A stretch of DNA of 64,000 nucleotides, from contig CAADRB010000028.1 in NCBI GenBank assembly GCA_900708905.1, positions 669,655-733,654 on the forward strand. The letters run 5' to 3'. The DNA comes from Hymenolepis diminuta (lineage: Eukaryota; Platyhelminthes; Cestoda; Cyclophyllidea; Hymenolepididae). Of the stretch, positions 45,860-58,981 are shown piece by piece. The notes below the pieces were generated by a model. The model ran no database searches. It was given only the letters and a program-made list of their open reading frames with translations, and was not told the DNA's origin. The stretch's first letter is position 1. Each line of letters opens with the position of its first letter. A program made the translations under genes and the position numbers.

Positions 45860-48800
45860 ATGGTTAGAGTTCCCTTTTTTTAGCGTTTTTTATATTTAAT
45901 TAGCGCTATAAAGCGATGAGCGTGTAGTGATCTTGGGACTTACCTGCGATTGCATAATTATTTGTTTCAACTTTTTCTGTATTTTATATTTCGTTTTGTA
46001 TATGACTCTTCACTTGGCCCTCAAACTGCTCGTCAATTTTCCCCTGCATATTAAACTGTACTCTATTACATGAGAACTTTTTTCGGTTTACCGATTACAA
46101 GGCTAACACCTTAATTCCGTTACTCTGTCATGAATATCTCCTTCTTCTCTTGTGGTATTGAAGCTCTTGTAGCTTTGCTGGGCGAAGGCTGTTCTACATT
46201 GGTCTCCCTTAAGCTGTAACCTTTCTTACTACAAGGAAATGGCAAATAAGCCAAATCTGATTTGAGGAAATCTAAATAAAGAGTGGCGGTTAATAGCTGC
46301 TGTTCTTAATTGAGTATAAATGAAAAAGAAGAGTCTTAATAAATAATCAATGTCTGTCCAGCAAAATTGCTGTTGCTATTCAAGAATAGTAAAACTGACT
46401 GAGTTGCGCGCCCGTGGTTTCAATTTCTAAGGCTCTGTAACTCCAACGCAGCAACTATTAATATCCTTCTCCCATTCTCGATACCATTTGAATTAGATAA
46501 TGTATGACTTAACGAGGGGAATTTAACCGAATCTAATCTAGTAATAACTTCCCATTAAGTGTTCAAGAAAGTGATGTGTTTTCGGGAAAACCGTGAAGTT
46601 AAAAAAAATTTCTATAGCAATTTTGATTATTGATCATTACAGATCAATGTGGAACCCATCAAGAACCGTTATGTAAGACTCAGTTTCATCTTCCATAATG
46701 GAGTCTCGAGTGGCTTAGGAAACTGCAGGCGAATCCTTGTGGATAATTTGAATGGTCTGATAAAACTGCATGTTATGCGTGTTCTTTTGATTAACCACTA
46801 ATCTTTTAGAGGGCAAAGTTATCTTTTATTATTCTTTAAAGTTTGAATTGAGATAGCGACAAAACGCTGATATTCATAGTCGATTATTAACAGACTGAAA
46901 TTCACCTTCTTTGTAGGAAACCTTAAAACGTATCAAAACTTAGCTGTCCGGTTTTTCTACTGACGCATTTGTACAACCATTGAGTAAATGCTATTAAAAT
47001 TTAGACTGGAATTATTATTTGTTTAATTTTCGTGAGAGGGAGACAAGCATATTTACTTAATTCTGACGGAAAATGCCATCAAAATTCGGGATTGCTGGAG
47101 AGGGTACCTTTGCAGAAAGGTTAGATCAAATCAAATCAAAGGTTTATTAAAGTGTTAGCAAAGAGGGGGAGAGAGAGTTCTTATTAAATTGGGTGGAATA
47201 AAAATTCATTCGCGGTTCTATCACTAGCTTTCTGTATTTGCGGTTTATTGCCTATAAAATTCCATTTGGATCTTACCTGATAATCGACAGGCATTCTTCT
47301 GACAAATGCTACAACAAAGGATTTCGATGGAAGTTGTGAGCATCTAATCTGGAGATTTTATTATGTATAAGTTAAACGGAATTATAAAATCTGTTTCAGA
47401 TCATTTTTACTCAAAACTGACCAGTGAATAAATAAAGAATATTTTGCGCTGTTTTTTCATTCGACAACAATATTTAAGATAAATTTGGGTTTAGAAATTA
47501 AAATTCAAACGGAGCATTTTTACTTTATATAAAGTTGATGCAAAATTGCCGTTAAAAATATTTTTGTACCTATTTTTCTCAATTTGATAGTCATCATCTA
47601 AATGAGTGGTTATATTTCTAGACTATGCAGATCACGCCCGGTTGCTGCAGAAGGAAACAAATGAACCTCACATTTTCGGGCTGCTGCTCTCCTTCAAATA
47701 TATTTAAAAATGGAACTTTTCGAAAAGGAAAATTTAAGTTCTTATTTACTTCATTTTATTATCACGTCGCTTAGGCAGGTCTGGCTGAATATCGAGAAGT
47801 TCAAATAAATATATAAAAATTGATCATGAGTGATATTATGTGCAGTAATTAAGATTTATAAAATCTCTTTTGAAAATAAGTGGCATTATTGCAATAAATG
47901 CGTTAGCTAAAGCATTATGAAGTGGATTTCATAGAAAGGTTGAAATCATCAAATAAAACCCTATTTAAAATAAAAAACTTTTTGGTTTCTTTTTAAATCT
48001 GCATTTCAGCTTTACAGCAAAATATAAAAGTGATCGTTATTTTATGATATCAATTGCATTGCGAAAGGGAATTTTGTTTTTAAAATGATTTCAACGATAA
48101 GCATCTCAATTAATCAATCAAATTTGTCAACATTGAGTGAAAAAATTAAGTAGATGCAAAGTGATTTAACGGTCTCTGTCTGTACCTTAAGTCAGAAGTA
48201 TTGGGATTGAGACATATCTGTACGCATCCAAATATATCGATCAATGCAGGTCGAAAGATAGAATTTAGAGTGACACTCCACTACCTAAAATGGGTATTTG
48301 TTAAGATTACCTTGCAAATTAAATCTGAAAATTGCTACATTTAAAATTATGCAGATGAGTTTCGCAAAAATAAAATTTTTTCCTTATCTTAGTTAAGTAA
48401 TTTTTGTTTAGCTTATAATTCGTTACCTTAAAATGAACGATTAGTTAGTAAAATCCATTTAAGAGAAGCGTTTTCCGAAATTCGTCTCGATTTCAAATAA
48501 TGCAGTTGGTCATGTCGTTTGTAGTGATTCCTGATTTGAAAAGCTGACAGCTGCATCTTTGACGATCAAGGCCGTTTATTATTATGATAGCCATACTTCT
48601 TGATAAGAATGAATTATAAATTAAGTAATAATGCATTACAGTACTAAAACGATTTCGATCTTGCTTCACGGTGCTAGTAGGTTGCTGTATTGAGTTGTGT
48701 TAGATTTCGTCAATTCTATAATCTATGAATTAATAACAAGGTAATTTCGTCCCAAAAGTGCTTCACTTTTGTCTAAAATAACCAGAGTCTAGACAAATCT

Positions 48801-51800
48801 AATTAGGCAAAGTTCCAGAAAAAATATACGGAAGTTGGTGTGATTTAATAACAGGGTTAATAAGCAGTAACCCCTTTTCCTAATTAGTGGTCTTGATTAA
48901 ACAGCCAGATAGTTAAACCCGATCGCCTCTATTATCTTTTTATTAATTGAGCTTATTAAACATGGGAGTGATCGATAGAAATCCCTTTCATTTCTTCTCT
49001 TTCCTACCTATTTCAACTTGATAAATGACAGAAACTGGCTAAATGCACTTTACGGGGCTTGTTATATTAGTATGGGCTTCCAGTAATGACATGATATATT
49101 ATCACGGTATTTGCAGAACACGTTCTGAATCCATGTTTGGCAGTACTTTGATCTTTTTAAATGACAATTGCAAAAGAAATTTTGTTCAAGAATAGTTAAT
49201 TTTCAGGCAGAATGATCGCCAGATGCGGAAAATTAGAAAAAGACCAGTGATATTAGGTAGCTCCTATGCATTTGAACAGTATATTAAATCATTTTTATTA
49301 AAGAACTAATGTGAGAGAGATCAGAAATGCATATTTTAATGCAAAATTAAAAGAAACGGTGAGAGTTAGAAGGCTTCTGAAAATGGATGGTTTGTTAAGC
49401 ATGGGCAGGGGTGTGATTAAAATCATTTCTCGATTAAATATATTATATATTTAATGGTATACTGAAATAACCCATCCCGTCATACTCTTTATGTCTTCTC
49501 TATGGATAATTTACGTAAATAAACGTATTTTTTAAAAGACGAAAACTGTTGATACCTCGGCGAGAAATTGGAGGCGCTATTCAATGCATTTGGCATGCAT
49601 CTGGAGTGCATCTGGCGGATTTTCGATATTTTTAATCTCGATGGAATATTTTCCTTCAACATTTCGATGAGATACTAACAATTACGAAGTTTCTGACATT
49701 TTTGATTAATGCTGAATAAAAATATGGCGGTCCTTTGTCTTATTTGTACCTCTTCCCACTATATGTATACCAATTCAGATGGTCCCGACCGAAGTGAACC
49801 TGCATAATGAATACAATTTAAACAAGTTGATGTCTGTTTTGAAAATAGCACCTTGACAGCATTGCCAAACCGAACTTTCAGGTCTCAAGATAAGAGTAAA
49901 TGTACGAATAATATTAAAAACACATTGGTATTAACAAATATTTTGTTCTAAGTCCGGAGGAATCGGCAGAATTTATCCCCTAAATAGCTTTGAAATATCC
50001 TGGTGTATAACCAGGTAAAACAACCAGTTTTGTGCTACAAGCTATGTAGAAATTAATTCAATGAATATGGTTTGCTTTTTTCTGAAATTTACAGCAGACC
50101 GAGTCCACTCTGCTTTGTGATGCTGCATCTTATAGCAATTAAAATAGTGGACAAGAGATTTTTCAGGAATTTGAACAAAAAACATTCACCTGAATAAATA
50201 ATCAACTCTTTACATGGTCAAGAATTACGATAAGTGCAAAGTGAATTGCATTAGAAAACACGCAAATATAGCATCGGTCGGAAGAGAATTAATATAAATG
50301 TGAAGTATCTATGCTTAGCATATTTAGATATATAATTAAATAGCGGATATCGAGCAAAAATGTACCTGATTATAGGAATTATGCTAAATGTTGGGATTTG
50401 AGAGATATGAAGGAAAGTCATTGAAAATCTCATAGGTACTTCTTAAGCTTAACTTTGAATATACAATTAGATAACCAAATTCCTTAATTCCGTTTTTAAA
50501 ATTCAAGACGCGGTCTTCTGAAGATGTTCATATGATTTATGCATTCATTTTCACTTGTCCCAACAATAATTCACTAAAGGTGTTCTCGTTACGTGCTTGT
50601 AAGGAAAGCGCAAAATTTGCCGACATGCAGCGATTTGTCAAAGGCTAATTTGTTTCGCCTTAGAATAGCGCAACCATGTAGAAAAGGTGCTTGATTTTAT
50701 GAGAAATAATTTTCATCGTTTCAGGCTATGGGAGCTTTTTAATTTGCATGTAGATGCAATTGCGCTAAAGGTCAATAGTTGTTATGATTTGGCAGTCGAC
50801 AATACGTACCAATGAAGAGGATATGCTTTTGTAATATGCAAACAAGTTCAGCAGTAAAAATTAAAATTTAACTTTATTCATGCACAAGTACAACCGTCCC
50901 CAGGATAAGAAAAATCGCATATTTTAGCTTTGGAATAGGTAATGGAAAGGTCTATACGCATAGCTACACTTAGAATGCAATCAAGCTACGAAAAACTCCA
51001 TATTTTTATAAATTTGTTTCTGGAGGACTGAAATACAGCTATTAATGTATCATTGGCACACAATCGGATATAATTATTTTTAATATACTCTATTCATCCT
51101 TTAGATGAGACTTGTTTCCATGTATCTCCAGAATCAGATAATACCGTTGAGAAGTACGAACTCTATCGGTTTGGATTCCGACTGTCAATCAGATCTTGAC
51201 TACCGCGAATGCGCTATCGTTTGTTTTGACAGCGGGAAACAGAGATTGTATACATTGATAAACATCGTCATATGAGTTGAAAACACGTAAGTACAGCTGA
51301 CCATAGTATTCAACTCATGTATTCTCATTTATTCAATTATATATAATCTTCCTACTTTCCGTCTGGACTCCGTCCTTCTAACCTACATCATATTCTTATA
51401 TAATTTCCAAGACCTTGTTGAGATTAAGACAATTTTTTAAGTCATTTAAATACATTATTCTTGGCTTTGCTCTGTCCCATGAGGAAATTTGATTTTAAAT
51501 AGTCGGAATTTGAACTGAGTTCTATAGATAAATAGTTGAGATAAGATCTTAACTCTCTGAAGAAAAATAAATTCAATTTATCGATTATTCAAATAAATTG
51601 TTCATATTACAATAAAGTTGTCATTGAAAAAGTGTTTCTCTTTTTACAAACTTTTGGCAGGAATAAATGATGAGCTGTAATCCTTTGGACTTGTACTATA
51701 GTGACAAGATAATTTCGCCTCCACGAACGTTACGCATAATTGCACTTTTGCTCGCTTGGTCAGTATTGCGAGAATATGAATAAAAGCGATGTTCACATTT

Positions 51801-54800
51801 TTACTTCATTAAAATACCTTGATCTGGTCTACCGCTGGTCCACTTTTCATTTTCGCTTATTTCACTATGGCTTTTTGGAGAAGTCAGTTATAAAAGAAGG
51901 TTCTCAGTAAAAATCAATAATAGATATGCTAGAAGACAAATGACTAAAAACCGATCAATAAGAACTGAGTAATATAGACAAGCATATGCGGCAATCCAGA
52001 GGACGAATTATTACCTACCTATCCAGTAAATATTACATAACCCGAATCCAAAATTCGAATGATTTCAGTTGTTTTACCTAATTAAAAATTGTTAAATCTT
52101 TTATATTGCCGTGGATAACAATAACAGTAAATTTGCGTCATCTTTTCCCATCTACGAATGATTATTGGAATTTTTTTATACATCTTGCTAATTGACCTTT
52201 GAAAAGTAATTATCACAGAGTTAAATTTCCGAATTGGTATATCGGTTGACGGAAAGGAGTGCTCCTGTCCGTACTCCGATGACGCGGTGGTTTACGTGCA
52301 CATATGCCAACTTAGTTACCATAAGACCAATGCTCTTCGGGGTGAAATCAGTAATTAAGTCAGTTGGTTGCATTTATTGGTTTTTCCGATTGAAATGCAA
52401 AGTTCTCATAATAACGGCTCTTGGACATCTTTATCTTCACAAACTGGCATTATTAACATTTACATTAATCAACCTCAATCGACACTCGTAACAAGTTTTG
52501 CGTCTCCATTACTCCTTAAGGGCAGGAGCCCATAATTCTCATTCTTTTTAATGTCACCAAATTTACTGGATTCACTAGAGTTCTTCATATAATCCAAAAT
52601 GCATTTCTTACGTCCCCAAGATTAATGTACTCACTGAAAGAGAATTAAAATTCTCAAGTAGACGTTTGGGGGTAGCTGAGGATCCACAACAATATGATGA
52701 TTAAAATTTTGGGGAAAATGAATACATCTACATTCTGATTAAGATATCACACATATTCACTCGAAGTCACTGATATTTATCAAATGCTTAGAAGATCGAC
52801 AAATTGGAATGTTTGGAAAATACAATAATATAAAAATATTTTGATATAACTCCCAAATCATAAAACTCCGTTTTCAACAGGAACTATTAATCCTGAATAC
52901 AGTATGCAAATCCATTTTTATAAAACGAAGAAAAGCGTATCCACTCTGTTTTGATCTCAAAGTAGAACTTGTCCCAGTCAAGAGCAAAGTCTATGAGTTC
53001 TTCAAAACAAGCTTCATTGGAAAATTTTTGTTTACGCGAGAGAGCCACAATTATTTTTTGATATCTGCAGCCAAGAAGTCTAGGAGGAACCATATTAGTT
53101 ATCAGAATAAAACACATTCCCAAGCGGCACATTTACTACAATTTATTTATAAAGTAATTTTCGAATTGAAACAATAAAATATGATTAAAATGCACGCAAT
53201 AGAATAGCTAAATGTTATACGAACCTACATTTAGATTCAATTTTATGCTGTGGTTATAATTTCAACAACAGTAACTAGAACCCCACAAAGAGAGGTATAC
53301 ATACTTGACCTTAATACGGATCGCTTATGAATTTTGCCCTTGTTAGTATGAGTATTTTAAAAGGATTTAACAATGGAATGAAATAGCAGGTTTATAAATG
53401 TATAAATCAACGCAATAGACCATTAGTTGCCATTATAGCGATTAAAAAGAGCACCACATTTTAGCCTATTTAGGGACAATGAAGCCAAATCAGAGAAGAA
53501 AAAGCAAATGATTATTTGGAAAGCTTGATTTCAATGAAGTACAACATGCAAGAGAAATAATCATTAAGTAACTGGGGAGAAATGGGAACTTTGCGTTGTT
53601 TTAAGCAGACATATAGGTAATCTATTTTGTCTGGAAATACCAATCAACTTAAGTTTTCACGTCTTGAAGCTTAGTCTTAAAGACATTCGTAAAAAAAGTA
53701 AACAGACGTTGATTTTGACTAGGCAAATGATTTGCTGAAATGGAAACCATCTTCCATTATATGGTGTTGATATAATGAATTCTGATGACGAAATATACCC
53801 ATTTTTACTACTTTGGCTAAGTAATTCGCAGCTATGTGAAGATTGGGACTTTCTGTCACCAAATTCACGAAAAATTAAGGACTAGAATATTCAAATCATT
53901 TTTTTAAGAAGTATCAATAATAACTTCATCAAAAGTGTGAATATTATAAAACAGTCCCATCTATTCTCAATATTGCGTTAGTCAATGTCTATTTTCCAGA
54001 GCAGTTCAAACTTCTGTTAATTCAAGATTCCAAAGTTATGCACCCAAAAAGCCGGATCGATAAACTTTTCCCTAATTAATAAAATATCAATTTATTAATA
54101 GGAATTTCTTTAGCACAGATAAACAAAATAACCCCTGTATCAATATAACGAATCTATGGCAGTTGGTTTGATAAAAGGCCTTAGAAAAGACTAAATTTCC
54201 AAGTGCACAGAAATATGCATAGCAAGAATGGCTTCATAGAAAAAGACAGGCAGTTATAACTTTATAGTTTTGTAAGTCGATTTGCATGTAAATCGCATTT
54301 CTGAAACCGGTTTGCTTAGTAATAATTGAAATTTCCTGAAAGTTAAACGAATTTGGAAAGCCCGATCCCCATGACTTCCTCGTGATTTTATAAGGAAAAT
54401 AAATTTAATAAAATAGAACATTAGGTGTGGATATGATTTAAAAGTTATTTAAGTTGAATAAAGTCCGTCTGGTAGACTTCTGACACAAATAATGATGTTA
54501 ATTATAAATAATTTTAGAGATTTACTTTGATGAATAAATAAAAATAAGACTGCATTCCAGAATATGCAAATATGTTGGCTAAAATACATTTTAGAACTCA
54601 AATAAAATTATGAATTTAATATATTTTCACGCCCATTGCGGTAAAGTAGCCAATTAAATTTAAGATTATGTTGTGACCATCAATTATTTTGCCAGCAAAT
54701 GACGCAAAACCGAACTTTATGACTTCATTTGGTAATTTGAGTTGATTAAATATAATTTCAGAGTAAACGCTTCCAAAGAAAATGAAGTGGTGCCTATCAC

Positions 54801-56387
54801 AAAAATTATTCTTAGACATAATTCCGGTGCTGGTGACCTCTGACCTCCATGAACTTTGAACCACAAAATGACATCCAGTTCCCGATAAAATAAACATTAA
54901 CCCTATTTGGACAGTATGGCCAAAGGAGAGGATGTCTGCAATAATTTCTAACATCATCACCTCTTTGCAACAGAATACGAGATTAAAAACAATCTTCTTA
55001 GGATATGTGTTCAAGAAGATTATACCAAACATACGAATTGGATGTGGAGCTATGCAGCATTTACAAAGCGGGAGGTAAGGTAAATTTTAAAGATGTCAAA
55101 AATCTTAAAATTCTTATGAAACAAGTGTGTAAAAAAGAAATTGGCCATGCAATTCCTCCTTTTATGTTTTGCGTTCTTTCAAACAATTATTCCAAATTTA
55201 ACGAAATGAGGAAGCCGGAAATAATGTTAAAATGCAGAAAGGTCTCGAAGAACAATTTTCACTTTGTTAGAAGTTGAAGTAATGCATTCTATTGTCCATT
55301 TCGTATGCTTGATATGATCTTTAAATAAACGAACTTATTAGTCAAGATTTCAAAAAGTCCGATTTGCAATCAGTGTCCCTTTGTCTTTAAAATGATCATG
55401 ATTTGAGATATTTAAGAGTGTTAAACTCGATTGGAGTTTGGCTTCGAAGACAATTGTGCAAAAACTGCACTAGATTTCGGCTTTCAAAAGCAAAGATATA
55501 CGCCTGCTAACATCTCCCTGTCTCACGTTTCACCAACCACCTCTAGCAGTCTGATAATAGAAGAAAGTGTCCACATGGAATTGAAACAGTCCTAGTATTG
55601 AGTCATCAACAAGTTGACTCAAATTTCCGGTGGTTGTCTCAAAAAAATCTTTATACAGAGAGGATGATTAAATTATCGTATCTAAACCCGTCACTACATT
55701 TTCAGGAAGATTGAACTGTTTTTAATACACTCATCCTCCCCGGTCTCTTGCCTCACTGAATAATTTGAGTTTGTAAACTTTTCTCTGTAATTTAGAATTA
55801 CTTAAAAAATAGAATAAGTAAATCTCTGATATCTTTAATAAAATATTCTTCGAAATTGTTCTAGTCGACGTGGTTTTGTTTCTGAAATACTCCATTTTTA
55901 CCAGAGATTGTACATTCTAGTATTAATAAAGTTGTTTGGTTGGACTAATCAACTTTAACAAAATAGTTTTGTTAGTGCCTCTTCCTCCTCTTTCCTCTAC
56001 GACTCATGCATATATTTTTTGGTAAGTAAAATTCGGAAATTTTTGAATTTGTTTAATTTCTCTTGTAAAGGTCCTATATAAACTTTCAAGTTCATCACTG
56101 CCTAATAGATTTTGCATGTTTAGCTAAAATAACTTCGTGATATTGATTTTGAAGTACTTTGGACAATTTGAATACTTCAACCGTTTTTATTAAAGGCCTC
56201 CTTTAATCAACCTGCTTACTCAGTATTTTCCCTTAATTATAATATCTTCATTATAATCTCCATACAAACTCCCGTAACAAATTGTGTTTACAAACATAGA
56301 CGTCCTTCTTTGTGTTTTTCAATCATCAAATTCTTATAATGCATTTGTGTTTAGTTGTATCCATAACCTTTTCCTTAACCAAATAAC
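45860..56387. other. Long gene-poor stretch
   Basis: More than 10 kb of AT-rich sequence without a recognised gene. A minus-strand segment at 47277-47343 is open and bounded by acceptor and GTAAGA donor signals (CSQLPSKSFVVAFVRRMPVDYQ less the last two residues), but it is only 22 codons. Open frames at 52234-52491, 52887-53132 and 54616-55032 show no known motifs. Confidence 0.35.
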
Positions 56388-56882
56388 GTGATAATACAAT
56401 TTAATTCACCAATGATAGCACCTAAATTTCTATCGCTTTACACTGTTCATGAGCATTTAATTAAGTCCGAAAATACATATCTGCAGCCCGTTCCCCTATA
56501 CACTCGATGCAATCATTGCAGTCGAGCCGAATATTCATTTTTTTGTATCGATGGCACACATACGAAGAAAACACAAACCAGTCATCCTCTCAGTGTAAAT
56601 ATGTATCATTTTGTAGAGAAGGCCAAAAGCATACATAAGAAAAAGAAGAGTAGCCCTTGCGATTCCAATGCTATTAACAGATATGATGGTTTAAAGGCAT
56701 ACCGGGAAGGGAAAAGCGAAATGCACACCAACGATGAGATGAACGTGGTTAGACACACAGTAAAAGAACTCGAGTCGATGCGATACAATACATCAAGGGG
56801 GAGGGAGAAAAAAAGTATAATATGGTCGTCGTATAACATAAGGGACTATCCCACACACCAGCGAAAAAAGAAGCTTATATAA
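56388..56882 (+). CDS. Uncharacterised 164-codon open frame
   Basis: This is the longest uninterrupted frame in the gene-poor right-hand region. The translation is hydrophilic and basic in its second half (FVEKAKSIHKKKKSSPC, KELESMRYNTSRGREKK), with no signal peptide, membrane segment or domain that I recognise. A frame this long is mildly unexpected by chance in such AT-rich DNA. Without homology it could be a lineage-specific gene, an exon, or noise. Confidence 0.2.
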   Translation: MIIQFNSPMIAPKFLSLYTVHEHLIKSENTYLQPVPLYTRCNHCSRAEYSFFCIDGTHTKKTQTSHPLSVNMYHFVEKAKSIHKKKKSSPCDSNAINRYDGLKAYREGKSEMHTNDEMNVVRHTVKELESMRYNTSRGREKKSIIWSSYNIRDYPTHQRKKKLI

Positions 56883-58960
56883 AAATAGTCTTCACGTAAC
56901 CGTGGGAATAGGGTGATAATTGTGGTTTTGAAGGGATTCGTAGACTCTGGGAAGAGGGGAGCCTGACTAATTTTATACCGGGTAAATACATGCGAAGTTA
57001 TTTCAAAGGTATAACTTCACCAATAAAGAGAGGGAAGAGAGGATTTGAGAACAACTTAGAGGAGAATGGGATAAGGGATATCGATATAAAGTCCAGTTGA
57101 AGCGCGATTGTCTCTCCTTATGTCAACAAGTTTTTACAGGAATGTGTCTTGTGGTGCTTTGATTGTGCGTATTTTGGGTGCGGAGTTCTATATAGGCTAA
57201 AAATCCCCTATTTTTCCGTCGGCTCGGGGACAGTGCCGGAAGTATAAATGCACCTCATCCAATTGACCATGATAACAAGGAGGCATTATGAAGGATCCAT
57301 TTAATGGCGTCGGCAATCTAAAATCATTTTATAAAATGCTGATTTTTTGTATGAATATATATTTCTGAATTAATAAATTTTTATACTCCGTCTTAAATTT
57401 AACGCACGAAGCGTGTCCTATAAAGTTGATGAACCGTCTTTTACAACAAGTTGAAACACAATCTTTTTTGTACTAGCCGAATAAGGTGTATTCAATTGTT
57501 CCCTTATATTCTAACTTTGGGTGGCTTGGGGCTTGCTATTTGGCGACCGGGGATGGGAGTTATAAACATACCATGATTCACGATTAATAGCGTCGTACTT
57601 GTGAACGTTCTAGATTTGTATTAGGAGGCACTAATCGTGAGCAATGACTGATTTTCAATCTCTGAATATATAAAAAAGTGTCTAACTCTTGTGACCATAG
57701 AATTGACGAGGTCAGTGACCGTAGGTCGGGGAACCTGTATCCTTAATCACATCCCTATACATTTGCATTTCATTGTAAATATGCACCGGTTAATCTCCCA
57801 TAAACCAATGATGTTGAAATGTGTGCAAAATGACGTTTAAAACTAATCAAGCTACTGTTATTATTAGAAATCACACTTAATTTCCAATGCGCAAATGGGA
57901 TTTCGAGGTATTCCAAAATTATCCATTTCGCATTACCTTTCCAAGTTTTATTGCAATGATTCCTATAAATAAGGAGCATTGTTTTCTTGTTTATAGGCAT
58001 GTTTTCTGCAAATGGAAAGATCAAAGAGATCTAATGTTGGTTTGGCCAAAATAGGCGCCAAATGTCTTATCAAGAAATTTTGATCTATTCTTTCGAACTA
58101 TTAAGGAGATTCTACCAATAATAAATGACTAAGAACTGTGAATTTATTATTCCTTATTGGCAAGGCAACTTTTGCCGGACTTTCTAAATAAAGAATAATA
58201 AACTTTTGATGATTTGTAGGAATTATTAAAGTGCATCACAAATGAATTCTAGTGATCTCTACTATCTTTAAAAGTTGTTGCTTGTTTCATCCCCCTCTTC
58301 TTGTCTACAAAAAGATATAAATAAGTCGATATGACATGACCAACATGGTTATTATATCGACCGGTCAGCAAGGTTTGAATACCGTGAATCTGGGATTTTA
58401 TGCCAGAAACGATGTATGTTTTACTGTGTTTGATAGAACCATTTGATCTATGGGCTTGATAAAAGTGCTTGATAAATTTATTCATCGATCAGATTGAGTC
58501 ATTGAAAGTGGTTTTGAATTTCGGCTTTCAATTCACATGTTGGAGAAAAAAATTTTATAGACTCGGACTCTTACATTCAGTCATGCAGTTCTGATTTAAT
58601 GACCGTTCTCATTGTCATTAGTATGCAGATGGATGTTAAGCGCATGTTATTAGTCTCACAAATGTGTGTATTGACGTCACACAACTGGATAACTTCATTC
58701 TAATCTTTTGATTGGCTTTTACATTCAAGATTGATTTCATTCTTGACTGTGTGTTTTGCTTATTTTACTGAAATCTGTCTGGCTTTTGTCATTTGTTGGA
58801 TGTTCAGTCCAAAGTTAAATGGCCAAATGGAAGCTCAAATAAATATTTGATGAACTGTCGCCTAACGTAGATACAGTCAGCTCCAAGCCTAACATTCGCT
58901 GTGAAAACTGCCAAAATTTAAAAAGTCTTTAAATAAATACAATTTAAAACATGTACTAAT
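56883..58960. other. Intergenic stretch before the PDGF/VEGF-like gene 3' end
   Basis: No gene is recognised on either strand. Short open frames at 57770-58024 and 58249-58485 (-) lack motifs. Confidence 0.4.
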
Positions 58961-58966
58961 TTTATT
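58961..58966 (-). other. Polyadenylation signal of the PDGF/VEGF-like gene
   Basis: AATAAA on the minus strand lies about 16 bases after the stop codon at 58982-58984, so the 3' UTR may be very short. Confidence 0.5.
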
Positions 58967-58981
58967 ATTTAACTTGAAAAC

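Noticed and set aside
54616..55277. 138-codon minus frame and 90-codon plus frame
   Set aside because: AT-driven composition, no domains, no splice context; similar lengths are expected by chance in a window this size.
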